Below are positions 22,568 through 33,299 of a stretch of 64,000 bases of DNA, one piece after another. The notes beneath the pieces were generated by a model, which saw only the letters and a list, made by a program, of their open reading frames with translations, had not been told where the DNA came from and did not search any database. The stretch's first letter is position 1. Each line of letters opens with the position of its first letter. Made by a program: the position numbers and the translations under genes. Source of the stretch: Edaphochlamys debaryana (taxonomy: Eukaryota; Chlorophyta; Chlorophyceae; Chlamydomonadales); NCBI GenBank assembly GCA_016858145.1, contig JAEHOE010000019.1:1054001-1118000 (forward strand), in the 5' to 3' direction.

Positions 22568-24654
22568 CTACGCCAGCCGCTTAGCCTTGCACCGCTCCAG
22601 ACACTTGGCGTCCGTGGCCCACAGGCCCACGGGCGGCGGCACGGTGCGTCCATACGCGGAGCGCAGGTAGCTGGCGCCGGCAGCAGCAACGTTGAGCGGC
22701 GTGTTGATGGTGCCGATGCTGCGCGCGTTGAAAAAGATGTAGGTGTGGGCCTGCTTGCAGGTGGGGTTGTACTGCAGGTGGTTCCAGCCTGGGGGCAGGG
22801 GGCGGGAGTTCGAGGGGCAGACCAGTCCTCAGCAGTGGGGCCGACCACGGTGTAGCAGCCGAGGGTGAGGGCGGGTCTGGTCGGGGTAGACACGGAGCAA
22901 GGAGGTGGGGGACGGTGGGGCCGGAGACAGGCGTGCGTGCCCTGCCTTCAACCCCAGGCAGGTCGGCCTCTACAGGCTTAGAGCTAGGCCCGGGGAGCGC
23001 ACGGCTGGCCTGGCCATGCACAGCAAGACAGGTGCCCTGCCGACACTGGGGACCGGAGTTGAGCACGCAGCCCTCCATCCCAGCTGGCACTAGCCTCCCT
23101 GAGCCCCCGCCACCCAGCTCTCGACCACGGGCAGTCCCAGCCTCCTTTTCTCGTCATCATCAGTGCGTCTCCTAGTTAGTATACATGCTTACCCTTGGGG
23201 TACACCTGCGGACACAGATAGAGATTGGGCAAAGGAGCGAGCGTGGGGTAGGCGGGCGGCATACGGAGAGGCGACAAAGGGTCCCACACCTGTCCCACAC
23301 GTCACTTGACACACACACACACACACCCAATGCCCCTGCCGGCCCTTGCCCCTGCCGATGCCGCTGGCTCACCACATTGTCTCCCAAGAGCAGGGTGTGG
23401 CTGTAAGCCTGAGGGCAGGGTCCAGGACCAGGGAGACGGGCAGCGTGTGGGGGGTGTGTGGGTGGGTGTGGGGGGGCATGTGCCCGTGTGCTGGGTCACG
23501 GTGCGAGCCACGGCCAGGAGGCTGCGGTAGCAGTACACACAAGGAGCTCTGTCCTGCCTCGAGCCCTCCGAACTGACGCCCTTGAGTGGTCAAGTGGCAG
23601 GCGCGAATCAGGACGCCGCGCTCGTCGACGCCATCCCGCCGGTGTGCCGAGCAGCGCACCGGCACCAGTAGGCGTGAGGGGCGCTGCTGGCTTTACCCCT
23701 TGGGGGCCCCCAAACAGCCTCACCAGGGCCAGCTGACCCAGCTCCCCTCCAGAAACCAGTTCTGTGTCCCACGCGCCATTCAACCATACGCCCAACGGCC
23801 CAACATGGGCGGCCCCGTGACCCTGACCCTCACCGCACGTCCCCGTCTCTTCGCCCTCAGCCCCACGCAGCCACCCTTTGCCCACGCCCGCCCTCGCCGG
23901 CTCACCGTGTTGTTGGGCGCAATCAGCAGCGACTCGACCTTGCCGGACGTGACCGCAAAGACCTCGTCCGCCAGGAAGTGGAGGTGGAGCATGCGGTATG
24001 TGCAGGGGCCCTGGGTGGGGAGGGCGGAGGAGGCGTGCAAGGGGGGGATCGGTACGCGTAAGGCCGTTGGGCGAAGCAGCGGAGAACCTCAAGAGTACAG
24101 AGGAATACTCGTTGAGGCGACATGGTGCGCTGTCATGGAACCGGTTTTGGAGCGGGAGGGAAGCTCGGAAGCGGGAGTTACGGATGTAGCGGCGCGCGCT
24201 GGGCGTGTGCTGTGTGCCCCCGGCAGACCTGCCCTGTGTCTGCCCGAACTGGCGGCGTCGACTCTAGAGGTTACGAGAGCGAGTCACCTTGCGTAACTCC
24301 GATAACGAGCGCTGCGTCTCGTGAAAGCCTTTCATAAGCATTCAGCAGGACCGGTAACGAAACGCGAGTCCGCCGGATTGGCGTCGGCTTCGCGGTAGCA
24401 AGTGCCGCTCGCGTGTGCGGCTGCCGATACACAATCGATCACGTATAAGAGCGTTTGATGTCGCGCCCTTGGCTGCTCACCAAGGTGACGCGAGCGAAGT
24501 TGGCTTCCGCGACGACGCTGCCGCCCTGCACCGCGGTGCTGGAGTTATCGGCTGGCCATGGCGTAAGCGCCGGAGGCAATGCGATGTTAAACTGGTCCGC
24601 ATAGGCACCCATGAGCAATGCCACGCCGAGGACGAGTGCTAGTGCGCGCGCCAT
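22568..24654 (-). CDS. Germin-like secreted cupin B
   Basis: Five exons, 24654-24481, 24010-23906, 23408-23373, 23205-23193 and 22788-22568, give 182 residues. The signal peptide is MARALALVLGVALLMGAYA. Box 1 is HLHFLADEVFAVTSG, with both His and the Glu intact. Box 2 is built across a splice as PKG plus WNHLQYN. Exon sizes 105 and 221 are identical to those of cupin A, and the C-terminal ends align (CLERCK versus CLERCQ), so the two are tandem duplicates. Unlike cupin A, the segment between the boxes is split by an extra intron (23372-23206), leaving a 13-bp microexon that encodes VYPK. Introns here are much longer than in A. Function within the germin family is not decided by sequence. Confidence 0.87.
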
Positions 24655-26072
24655 TGTAACTACTGCCGAGTTCGGGGTCAGCGAGCGTGCAGCTGCTAGG
24701 ACGCAGAGCAAACGTGTAAAGCATGAAGTGCGATGAGCGTGTTATGTTGTTGAAACGTCGTGCGTGCATGGAGCAGCATGCAATCGCCATAACGGTTTCG
24801 GTTGGGCCTGGGGGCCTGTACAGCGGATCCGTCTCCCAGTCCTGCAGCTGACAAGTCGTCTTCGTCTCCACCAACTGTAGGTGAGCGCTTGCGCATGATG
24901 ACCATAGACGACTGGCACGCTTGACGGCTGGGGGCTTCTTCAAGCGGCGCAGGAAAGCCTGTCTCCCGTAGGACCTGTTAGGCTGCTAGGGGTTGCGGCT
25001 CAGCTTCGCTCAGCTCTACACCGTCTACACCTTCACTACCAGCGTAGTTGCGTTCAGTCGTCCGGACTACGCTGCACGGCCCCTGCGAGCATACCCCCAT
25101 CAACCCCCATACCCCATCACGGACCCCCCTAGGATCCCCCATGCGGCTGCTTGCTGCTGCCTGTCGCTCGGCCTCTTCCTCTTTCTGTTGCGTTGCGCAC
25201 AGCCTAGTTGCGTTCAGCTGCATCCCCCTTCGTCGTCGTCCGGACTACGCTGCACGGCCCCTGCGAGCACCAACCCCAATCACGGGGAACCTCACTTGCA
25301 AAAGCACGCACACAGCTGCATACGATTGGTTGGATGGTGGCTGACACGCAAGGGACGGCATCACGGCCCCTGAGGCGGCCGTGGTGGCCATGGCGAGATT
25401 GGCGACCCGTCCTCTTCACCTGTCACGGTCTCCACCCACCGCTGTGGCGGCTGCCTGCTCCTTGGCTCGTGGTCAGTGACACGCCTCGACCCAACCCAGA
25501 ACCCAGGAGTCCTGTGACCAGTGGTATGGTTGCTTCCCCAGGCCCCACCAGTGCACCACACACACCTGACACTCGCCGGGTGTGCTCGCACTCGATCCGA
25601 CGAGAAGAGCATCGGTTCGCAGCTCCCCAGTCCCAGGCCCACACAGCCGTGTCAGGACTTGCACTACTGGAAGCTCTGCACACAGAGCTTTGCCGCCGCC
25701 AGCAAACCCCCACGACCCGCCAATGCTGTATTCGAGCGCCAACTCAAATCACACCAGTGCCTCACTCTCTGTCCCAGCTCAGCCTTCGGTATACATACCG
25801 TTATCCCCAACAGGTTGCCGCAGAACCATTCCATGGGGCTCAGCAGCTCACCCCGGCCTGCCCGCGCTCCTGGCTGTATCGCAAGCCACCGCTCCATGCA
25901 CCGCTCCCCGCACCCCTAACACCACTCCACTCTGCCCCCACTCCACCCTTCTGCTTCTCACTGCTCACTCGCCCTCCGACAACACGCCCTCCCTGCCGCT
26001 ACCCCCCTGCCCCCGCACACCCCAGCCTCCGCCCCCCATTCGTAACCCCCCAAACCCCCGGTCCTCCCTGCC
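24655..26072. other. Spacer between cupin B and the aminopeptidase
   Basis: This holds the cupin B promoter and the 3' UTR of the methionine aminopeptidase. A plus-strand open frame at 25208-26092 is proline-rich, lacks any domain and overlaps the last aminopeptidase exon, so I treat it as chance. A local direct repeat is listed separately. Confidence 0.5.
25041..25269. repeat. Direct repeat pair, 17 bp and 35 bp blocks
   Basis: AGC(G/C)TAGTTGCGTTCAG occurs at 25041-25057 and 25201-25217. A following block ending in GCACGGCCCCTGCGAGCA occurs at 25057-25091 and again at about 25235-25269. The core CTCGCAGGGGCCGTGCA also appears in the other orientation near 20013-20030 and near 52930-52960, so it is a dispersed motif. 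Confidence 0.75.
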
Positions 26073-29000
26073 TTATGCGTCCAGGCGCGTGAGGATCTCC
26101 ACGCCCTGCTCCGTGATCAGCAGCGTGTGCTCGAACTGCGCCGCCAGCCCCCGGTCCTTGGTGACCACCGTCCAGTTGTCCCGCCACGTGTCGCACTTGG
26201 TGTTGCCCTGGCGGGGAGGAAGGGAGGGAGGGGCGGGGGAGGGAGGGCGAATGGTCTTGCTGTAAGGGTGGGACCGCGGATGGGGAAGAGGGCGGGAGGA
26301 AGGCTTGGAGGGCGGGAGGCGGGGACGGTCAGGAGGGTGCCATCCAAGAGCCGGGCACAGAGCGGAGCGGGTCATAAGAGTGCTGGGTGCGAAGCGGCGG
26401 CTGCCCCGGGCACCCTCAACTCCACACCCCTCTTCCTTCCCCCCCTTCCGCGTGCGCCCATCCCCCACGGCCTCCCTGCCCCCAGACTGACCTGCACGAT
26501 CATGGGCTCGATGGTAAAGGTCTCCCCCAGCTGCATCACCCCCGGCTGCGTGTTCTTGTAGTGGAAGATGGTGGGGTGCGAGTGGAAGGCCTGGCCCACG
26601 CCGTGCCCCACGTAGTCGCGGATCACGCCCAGCTTGTGCTTGTCAGCGATGTTCTGTGGGGCGTGTGTGTGTGGGGGGGGGAGGGGTCGTGGGGAAGGGG
26701 GTGGCGGCGGGGGTGATTTCGAAGCATTGGAGAGCGAAGGAAGAGATAGAGCGGCGGGGGAGAGGAAGGGTTAAACTTCGAGCGAGAGAAGAGTAATAGC
26801 AGAGAAGTGTGGAGATTGGTGGGCGCGGTGAGGAAGCTGGGCGGTGTGAAATGGCCGCGGGTGCGACCAGGGTGCAGTGCTCTGCGAGGCTGGCGGTAAC
26901 GGCTGCCGTACCTGGATGGTTTTCCCGATGACGCTGTACGGCACCCCGGGCGCGCACTTCTTGATGGCCTCGTCCAGGCACTCCTTAGTCACCTCCACCA
27001 GCTGCTTGGCGGCCGGCTCCACCTCGCCTGGGGGTGGGGTGGGGCGGACGCGCGATAGAGGGGTTGCGGTTGGGTATTCAGGTCGCGGGGTTGCGGTTGG
27101 GGATTTGAATTAAGGGTGGAGGTTGGCGCTGGTGTTTATGGAGGTGAGGGCATTGGCTCTGCCCAAAGCCTTCACCGCACACGTGGCGGGCCCCTGCCCC
27201 GCCCAGGCCCCTGCCCCCCTCCGCCCCGCCCAAAGACACCCCATCCCGCCCAGCGCCCCGCAGGGCACCTCACGGAGCCCCTCGCCCACCCCTCCCTCCA
27301 CAGCTCCCACCCTCCAACGCTGCCCCCAACTCCCCGCTCACCCACGAAGAACATGCGACTGGTGTCCCCGTGGTATCCGTCCAGGTAGACGGTCACGTCG
27401 ATGTTGAGGATGTCGCCCTCCTCCAGGGGCCGGTCGTCCGGAATGCCGTGGCACACGCACTCGTTCACCGAGGTGCACACCGACTTGGGGAACTTGCCTG
27501 ACGGGGCGGGGGCGGGGGCGAGGGCGGGAGAGCAGCGGGCGGGGGTGTGATGCGGGAGGTGTGGCAGAGTCGGATCGGGGGGAAGGGCCCGCAAGGGAAA
27601 GCGAGGGCAGGTAAGGACGGGACAGGCAACTAATTGGCCGGGGCCCTGTGCCCAAGTCATTCCCACCGGCCCCTGGACGCCCCCTCTCCCTCTCCCCTCT
27701 CTCTCTCCCTGCAGCCTGCGCACAGGTGCCGCGCTCGCCCGCCCCCCCGCCCCCCAGCGCCCCCCGGGCCCTCCCGGCCCCCACCGTAGTTGAGCGGCGA
27801 GGGGTATGCGTTGTTCTCAATGATCATGGCGTGCACCGCCTTGTCGATCTCGTCCGTGGTGATGCCGGGGCGCACCAGGCTGCCCGCGTACTCGAGCACA
27901 CGGGCCGCCAGCCGCCCGCTGGCACGCATGCGCTTCTTGCCCTGGGGGGGGGGGCGGAGAAGGGGGTGGGGGTGGAGAGGGACAGCAGTGGTTGGGGCGT
28001 AGGGGCGCGTGTGCGTGTGCGTGAAGCCTGCACGGCCAGCGCAGCCCTGAGCCCCGTCCGTGCTGGCGCCCTGGACTGCACTGGCAGGCACTGCTCAGGG
28101 GTCACGGACAACCCTGCAAGACCGCTCCAGCCCACAGCCTCTCCTCTCCAACATGCACACGAAACCCTTTGCGCCCTCCCCCACGGGCTCCTCCCGCCCT
28201 GCCCACCACCCCTTCCCCCTCCCCCACGGGCCCCTCCCCCCCCCTACCTCCTCGTTGTGGACCTGGCTCCGGTCGGCCCAGGGCGGGAAGGCGCCCTTGT
28301 CGGCGTACGGCGGGCGCTTGATGTGGGCCGGCACGGGCATGCAGGGGGACACCTTGCCCTGCTTGAGGGGCGGCCGGCCGTGGCTGGGGAGGGGGGCCGG
28401 GAGGGCGAAGGCGGTGGGGAGGGCACGTGGGCTGGTTAGGAGGTTGGCAGGGCGCTTGCGGCGCAGCGCCCGGGCAGCGGTAGCACTGCTGCTGACCGAT
28501 AGAGGGAGGCCCCGGGTAGCGTCTGAGGAGCGCTTGCACAGATGCACACCTCGACCGCGGAGCAGTCGGCCTGATGTGTGTCATGACCAGCCCACTCACC
28601 ACGCCCGCAGCCGCCCCGCCCCAAGCAGAGCTCTCAACCACCAACCAGCCCAACAGCACCGTAGTAGCACCAGCTCCGGGCCATCCTCGACGGCCCGGAC
28701 ACTCTGCCCCAGAGATGAGCCCATGCAGGGAGCAGCAATCTAACCGCCGCCCCAGCGCCGGCCGGGACATGCCTTGACCGCGGCAGGAGCCCTGGAATGC
28801 ACGATGCCTGGCTACCCCGCCCCCCCCCCCTCGTCCGCTTGCCCACGCCCCATCAGCCGAGGGCCGTTCCGGCAGCCCCTGCTTCCCATAGCACCACTCT
28901 CCTCCCCCCGAGCGGGCTGGCCATCACGAGCCATATGGGCTGGGGTCAGGCCATGCCCCGACCAAGGCATCGGCCACCACACCCATCGCCCTCCGACTTA

Positions 29001-29159
29001 CAGAGGCTTGGGAGCCGCGAAACCAAGCCCGAAGCCTTTGGCCATGTTCCAGATTTGCCGGTTGGCCACTGGGCGCACGGGCGCAAGCACCGCACCGCTG
29101 GCCGCAGCCTTGCGGAGCAGCACCATGCTCCTTGCGCCGCCGATGAGCGCGCTCCTCAT
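26073..29159 (-). CDS. MAP1: Methionine aminopeptidase type I, organelle-targeted
   Basis: Seven exons, 29159-29002, 28383-28248, 27941-27785, 27497-27342, 27027-26912, 26653-26492 and 26207-26073, give 339 residues. It removes the initiator methionine from new proteins. Exon 1 ([20 protein letters not shown]...) is rich in Arg, Ala and Ser with no acidic residues, a mitochondrial or plastid targeting peptide. The linker [21 protein letters not shown] is typical of plant MAP1B-D proteins and lacks the zinc fingers of the cytosolic form. All five metal ligands are visible: Asp in NIDVTVYLD, Asp in HGDTSRMF, His in [11 protein letters not shown], Glu in FTIEPMI and Glu in TEQGVEILT. The start is fixed by the phase-2 join of exon 1 to exon 2, giving K-P-L-H-G-R. 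It is divergent from CGLD27, another organelle gene. Confidence 0.92.
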
Positions 29160-29529
29160 GTTGTCCTTTACAACCTGAATAACTGGGCTACGCCAATGGC
29201 CTGCACCTCGCTTCCTGGTTCGCTTTCCGGTCGCCTGGCCAGTGGGTCAGCCCCGTGTAGGGTGCCCAGGCCGTTCTTTGGTGTGCTTGCTATGGGTGGG
29301 GTGTGACGATCGTGTTGCAAAGGCAAACTGACCGGTCGCGAGCTCGTGCTGATTGGCACTGGCCCATGCAAAATATGCAAGGGTTCACGCAAGGTGCCCT
29401 GCCGTGCCGCGCAAGGAGCTCAGTTACATAGCTACTAGCGAATGCGCCACTAGGGGCATCGCGCGGACACGAGCGTCGGGAGCCTCTTACACATCGCGCG
29501 TGCCAGGCGCGTCCGCTTGGGCTGCTGCA
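29160..29529. promoter_or_regulatory. Bidirectional intergenic region MAP1 / CGLD27
   Basis: Only 370 bp separate the two divergent start codons, so the promoters must overlap or share elements. No TATA box is evident on either strand. Both products go to organelles, which would fit shared control; this is inference. Confidence 0.4.
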
Positions 29530-32024
29530 ATGCAACGCTGCTTAGGTCCATCTGTCGCCCGCGGGCTCCCGCTCCGCTGGCGACGAGCAGCGCCGAGCGG
29601 AGTCGGGGCCTGCCATCGGGTGGTTGCCGCGCGCGGCACGGGGCAGAACCGGCAGCCGGAGGTGGAGCAGGGAGGCCTGGACCCATACCTGGAGGTCGCG
29701 GTCCCCAAGGACCAGCGCCCCGTAAACCAGTTGACGGAGCTGAAGAACGACCCCCTCTACTCCTGGTGCGTCGAAACCCGTGGCTGCAGTGGCTCGTCCA
29801 CACGGCCCTGCTCCTGTTGACGCGGGAGCAGAGCAGATCACCGGACGAAGCAGCAGCGGGAGCTACGTGGGGGAATTGGCCAGGGCTGACGGAGAAGCCG
29901 GGCCAGGCCGCCAGGCGAATCACTGGGGCTGCGGGGCACCTCAGCACGCTGGACACGGTGCAACGGCGTGTCTTGTCTTCCCTTGCCCTCTGGGCTCAAG
30001 CGCCTGCGGCAGCACCCACTGACCCACGCCCCCTTGAACCAGCGCCAGCAGCACCGCCCGAGGCCGCGCGCCTCCCCCCTCTCCCCCTTTCTACTCCCCC
30101 AACAACGCCCCCGCCGCTCCTCCATGGCCCGCAGGGGCTCCTTGGAGCTGGCGGACTATGTGAAGCGCCTTTGGGGGGTGTACGCGTTCTTCTTCGCCTT
30201 TGTCGGCGGCCCCATCGCCTACCAGACCTTTGAGCCCACGCAGCAGCCGATCGAGTGGTTCCTGAGCGGCACCACGGGGGCGCTGCTGGTGGTGGCGGTG
30301 GTGGTGATCCGCATCTACCTGGGTGAGGGCCGGGGAAGGGGGTCTGCGCCGGCGCCTGCGTGCGGGGCTGCGCATGCGGGTGTGTGTGAACGGCTGCTCG
30401 TGTTAGCCGGGGAAGCGTAGGCGCGGCGGGTGCCAGCCCCACGTGTGTCGCCGCTGTCGCCGCGTGGATGCGGGCATGTGTGCGTGGGCCTTGGGGTCCG
30501 GGGTTATATGGGCGTGGGGTTGAACTGGGAAGGGCTGGTGGGTGTTGGGTGCACAGTTGAGCCCTGCGGGTCAGGAGCCAGAGGCGGAGTGCAAAGCGCC
30601 AGGGCTGTGGGAGGCCTCGGGCCGCAGGCAACGACATATTGCACCTTGTCGCTTGCAGGCTGGAGCTATGTGGGCGACCGCCTGCTCTCAGCCGCGGTGC
30701 CGTACGAGGAGACGGGCTGGTGGGTGGGCCAGGGACCCGCCGTTGCCCGCCGGGTCCTGACGCGGCTTGCCGTCCTCGACGCTTCAGCTGCCCAGCAGCC
30801 GACGCCCCCTGCTGCCAGCACATGCCATGCTGCCCTCCATTTCCCATGCGACCAACCGCTTCCGCCCGTTACCCAATCCCAGGTACGACGGCGAAATGTT
30901 TGTGAAGCCGCCGGAGGTGCTCATGCGCGACCGGCTGCTGGGCACCTACGAGGTGCGCCCCGTGCTCGCCAAGCTGCGGACCACGCTGCTGGGCTCGGCG
31001 GCGGCGCTGCTGGCGAGCAGCGTGGTGCTGTACGGGTAAGCGCCGGACTGGGGAGGCGTGGGGAGGCGCCGGGAAAGAACGGGCGAAAGGGCGTGCCTAG
31101 GTGCGATGGGGGCAGCCTTTCGAGCGAGGACAGGCGGCATTCAGTCAGTCCTGTTGCGGTATGAGGCGCCTGCTCGCGGAGACTACCCTGCCGGCACACG
31201 CGCGCCTGTTGGGCCCTGCTAAGGCGTTGCGCCCCCACACCCTATTTGCGCCTGCGCCTGCCAGGCTCATCAAGGCGGGCTCTGACGCGGACGGCTTCTA
31301 CGGTGAGCCCGAGCAGCGGGGTGGGGTCTGTGGGCGTGTGTGTAGAGCTGCACGCCGAAGCGAACGGTTGAACCGCATGCACGCGGAGAGGCCTCTGCCG
31401 GGGCCGAGCGCGTGTGCTGGTGCCGTCTGCGCATGTGTGGGGGCCGCGTGCAGCCTGCCGCTACACCTACTGCCGTCGCACACGCTCCTCGCGTGCCGAG
31501 CATCCGTAACCCGCCCCCCGCCCTGACTCCCCCGCGACCCCCCGCCCCGCTCCCCAGGCCGCGGCGCGGCCCGCGTGCCCCGCCAGGTCCTGTCCGCCGG
31601 CGTGCTCTACTCCCCCCGCGTGACCGACCTGCAGCAGCTGGCGACGGACGACGACGCAGCGGCGGCGGAGGCGGCGGCGCAGGTGCGGCGGGGGTGGGGG
31701 CGGAGGGCGGGGGTGGGCGCGGGACGGGGAGGGGATGGGCTGCAGTGTCGCCGTGGGGGCTGCCGACCTGCTTGCTCTCCCTGGGCGTCGCCCGCTGACA
31801 GGTGTTGTACAGTAGCCGACGGCTCGTCACTGTGCCCTTGTCGCCGCGCGCTCTACCACGGCGGCGCCTCCCGGCTACGCTACGCGGGCACCCGTTCTGA
31901 CCCCCTTCCTCCCTTCTTCCCTCCCCCGGCCGCCCCGCTGCAGGGCGGCATTCCCGGGTACTGCGGGGACCGGGCACTCAGGGCGGCGGCGGGCGGGGAC
32001 GTGTGCCGCAAGTTCGACCGATAG
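29530..32024 (+). CDS. CGLD27: CGLD27-like chloroplast membrane protein (DUF1230 / Ycf36 family)
   Basis: Seven exons, 29530-29765, 30135-30322, 30659-30719, 30883-31035, 31265-31302, 31558-31682 and 31944-32024, give 293 residues. The first in-frame ATG is at 29530 and opens an Arg/Ala-rich transit peptide. The family signature is clear: VPKDQRPVNQLTELKNDPLYSW, then a transmembrane helix GVYAFFFAFVGGPIAYQTF, a second helix (TGALLVVAVVVIRIYLG), then GWSYVGDRLLSAAVPYEETGW and KPPEVLMRDRLLGTYEVRPV, and a third hydrophobic segment. The protein family is encoded in red-algal plastids as ycf36 and in green nuclear genomes as CGLD27; in plants it is linked to iron nutrition and photosynthesis, with no reaction known. 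A possible TGTAA signal lies at 32666-32670. Confidence 0.9.
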
Positions 32025-33299
32025 GCGCCAGAGTCCGCTGTGAATGCGACACCAGTCATAGTGGGCGGGACTGGCTGTGCGATGGAGCAGAGGGGACAGG
32101 GAATGAGGGGAGAAGCTATGATACTGCGCTAGCTTTTGTAGGCCTATGCAGACTCAGCTTATAAAAGCATGAGGTTAATGCGCGGCCGTGGGTGCCGGTT
32201 GTGTGCACGGACACAGTGTGTTAAGTCCGAGGGCGCGGCATTTTGCCTGTGCACCCCAATGGGTGCGTGTTGAGCCGCCGCCTGTTGTCCCTCGGCTGTT
32301 GTTGTGTGCTGTACATGCAGGGCAGCGGCGCTGTATGCGGGGTGCTTGCCGCCGGCAGGCGAAGGCGAGGGAGAGGCAGCCGAGTAGGAGCAGGCGTGGA
32401 GCGAGGGTTGGAGCGAGGCCCTCAACGGCTCAGGGGGCTGTTTGGGGGGCAAACGGGCTGAGCGTGGGTGGTGAGGAGAGGGGGTTCGGTGATGGGGAGA
32501 GACCGAGAGGCTCATCACAAGGGTTCTGAAGTCATGTGTTGAGTGGTGGCTCCTGAAACTGCCATGATGCCGTTTGGAGCAGGCGGTTGGTCGGCGGCAG
32601 CGGTCAAGCGCAGGCGTGGCGCAAGCTGTGCGAGCAGGCTTTCGGAGCAGAGGGGCCTTGAGGCTTGTAAGGATCTTGCGCTTGCATCGGGACACCGTCC
32701 CCCGTCTCTCCCGTTCTGCATTGCTCGGTCCGGCTTGCTGTCAACTCGCCTTCTCCACCAGCCCCGTCTCTGTCTGCAGGCGCCCTTGCCCCACAGCCAG
32801 CACACTAGCCTCAGTCACCCAGCTCACCCGAGCCTGTCTGACCAATGCTCGTACAACTACTGTACGCAGCTACCGTAAGTAATGGTGTTCGCCTTGCCTT
32901 GCCTGACTCAATGCACCACCCAATCTGTGCCATAAGCGGCAGCAGTAGGAACGATGACAGGCTCTGGCCATCCGGCATCCACCCCCGCCCACACCGGAGC
33001 CTTGCTGGTTGCGGTGCTGAGGCTCGCACACTCAATCCACGACCCCCCGCTTACAATGACATGGAGTCTGAGAGAGTGCTGGTGCACGCAGCACCCTATA
33101 CATTCCACAGTTGCGTATCAGCAGCGGCCCAATACGCAAGCCCCCGGCATTGCCGGCAACCACCCCGACGGTACGGCAGTCCCTCCATCTGAGTATCTAC
33201 ACCCCGACTTGCAACCTATAAGCCCCCACATTCGACCCCGCTCAACGCCGCGTCACACACGTCTTCACTGTAAACCCCCTTTCCCCCTCGGCACGCCCA
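32025..33299. other. Convergent 3' region, no gene recognised
   Basis: CGLD27 and the dioxygenase gene converge here. TGTAA at 32666-32670 (+) is 642 bp past the CGLD27 stop, and TGTAA on the minus strand at 33055-33051 is 245 bp past the dioxygenase stop. Open frames between them show no domain. Confidence 0.5.
33051..33055 (-). terminator. TGTAA poly(A) signal for the dioxygenase gene
   Basis: TTACA on the plus strand within CCGCTTACAATGAC. The distance from the stop codon at 33300 is 245 bp, typical for volvocine 3' UTRs. Confidence 0.5.

Noticed and set aside
25208..26092. 294-residue proline-rich plus-strand open frame
   Set aside because: It overlaps the last methionine aminopeptidase exon on the other strand and has no domain; composition reflects C-rich non-coding DNA.
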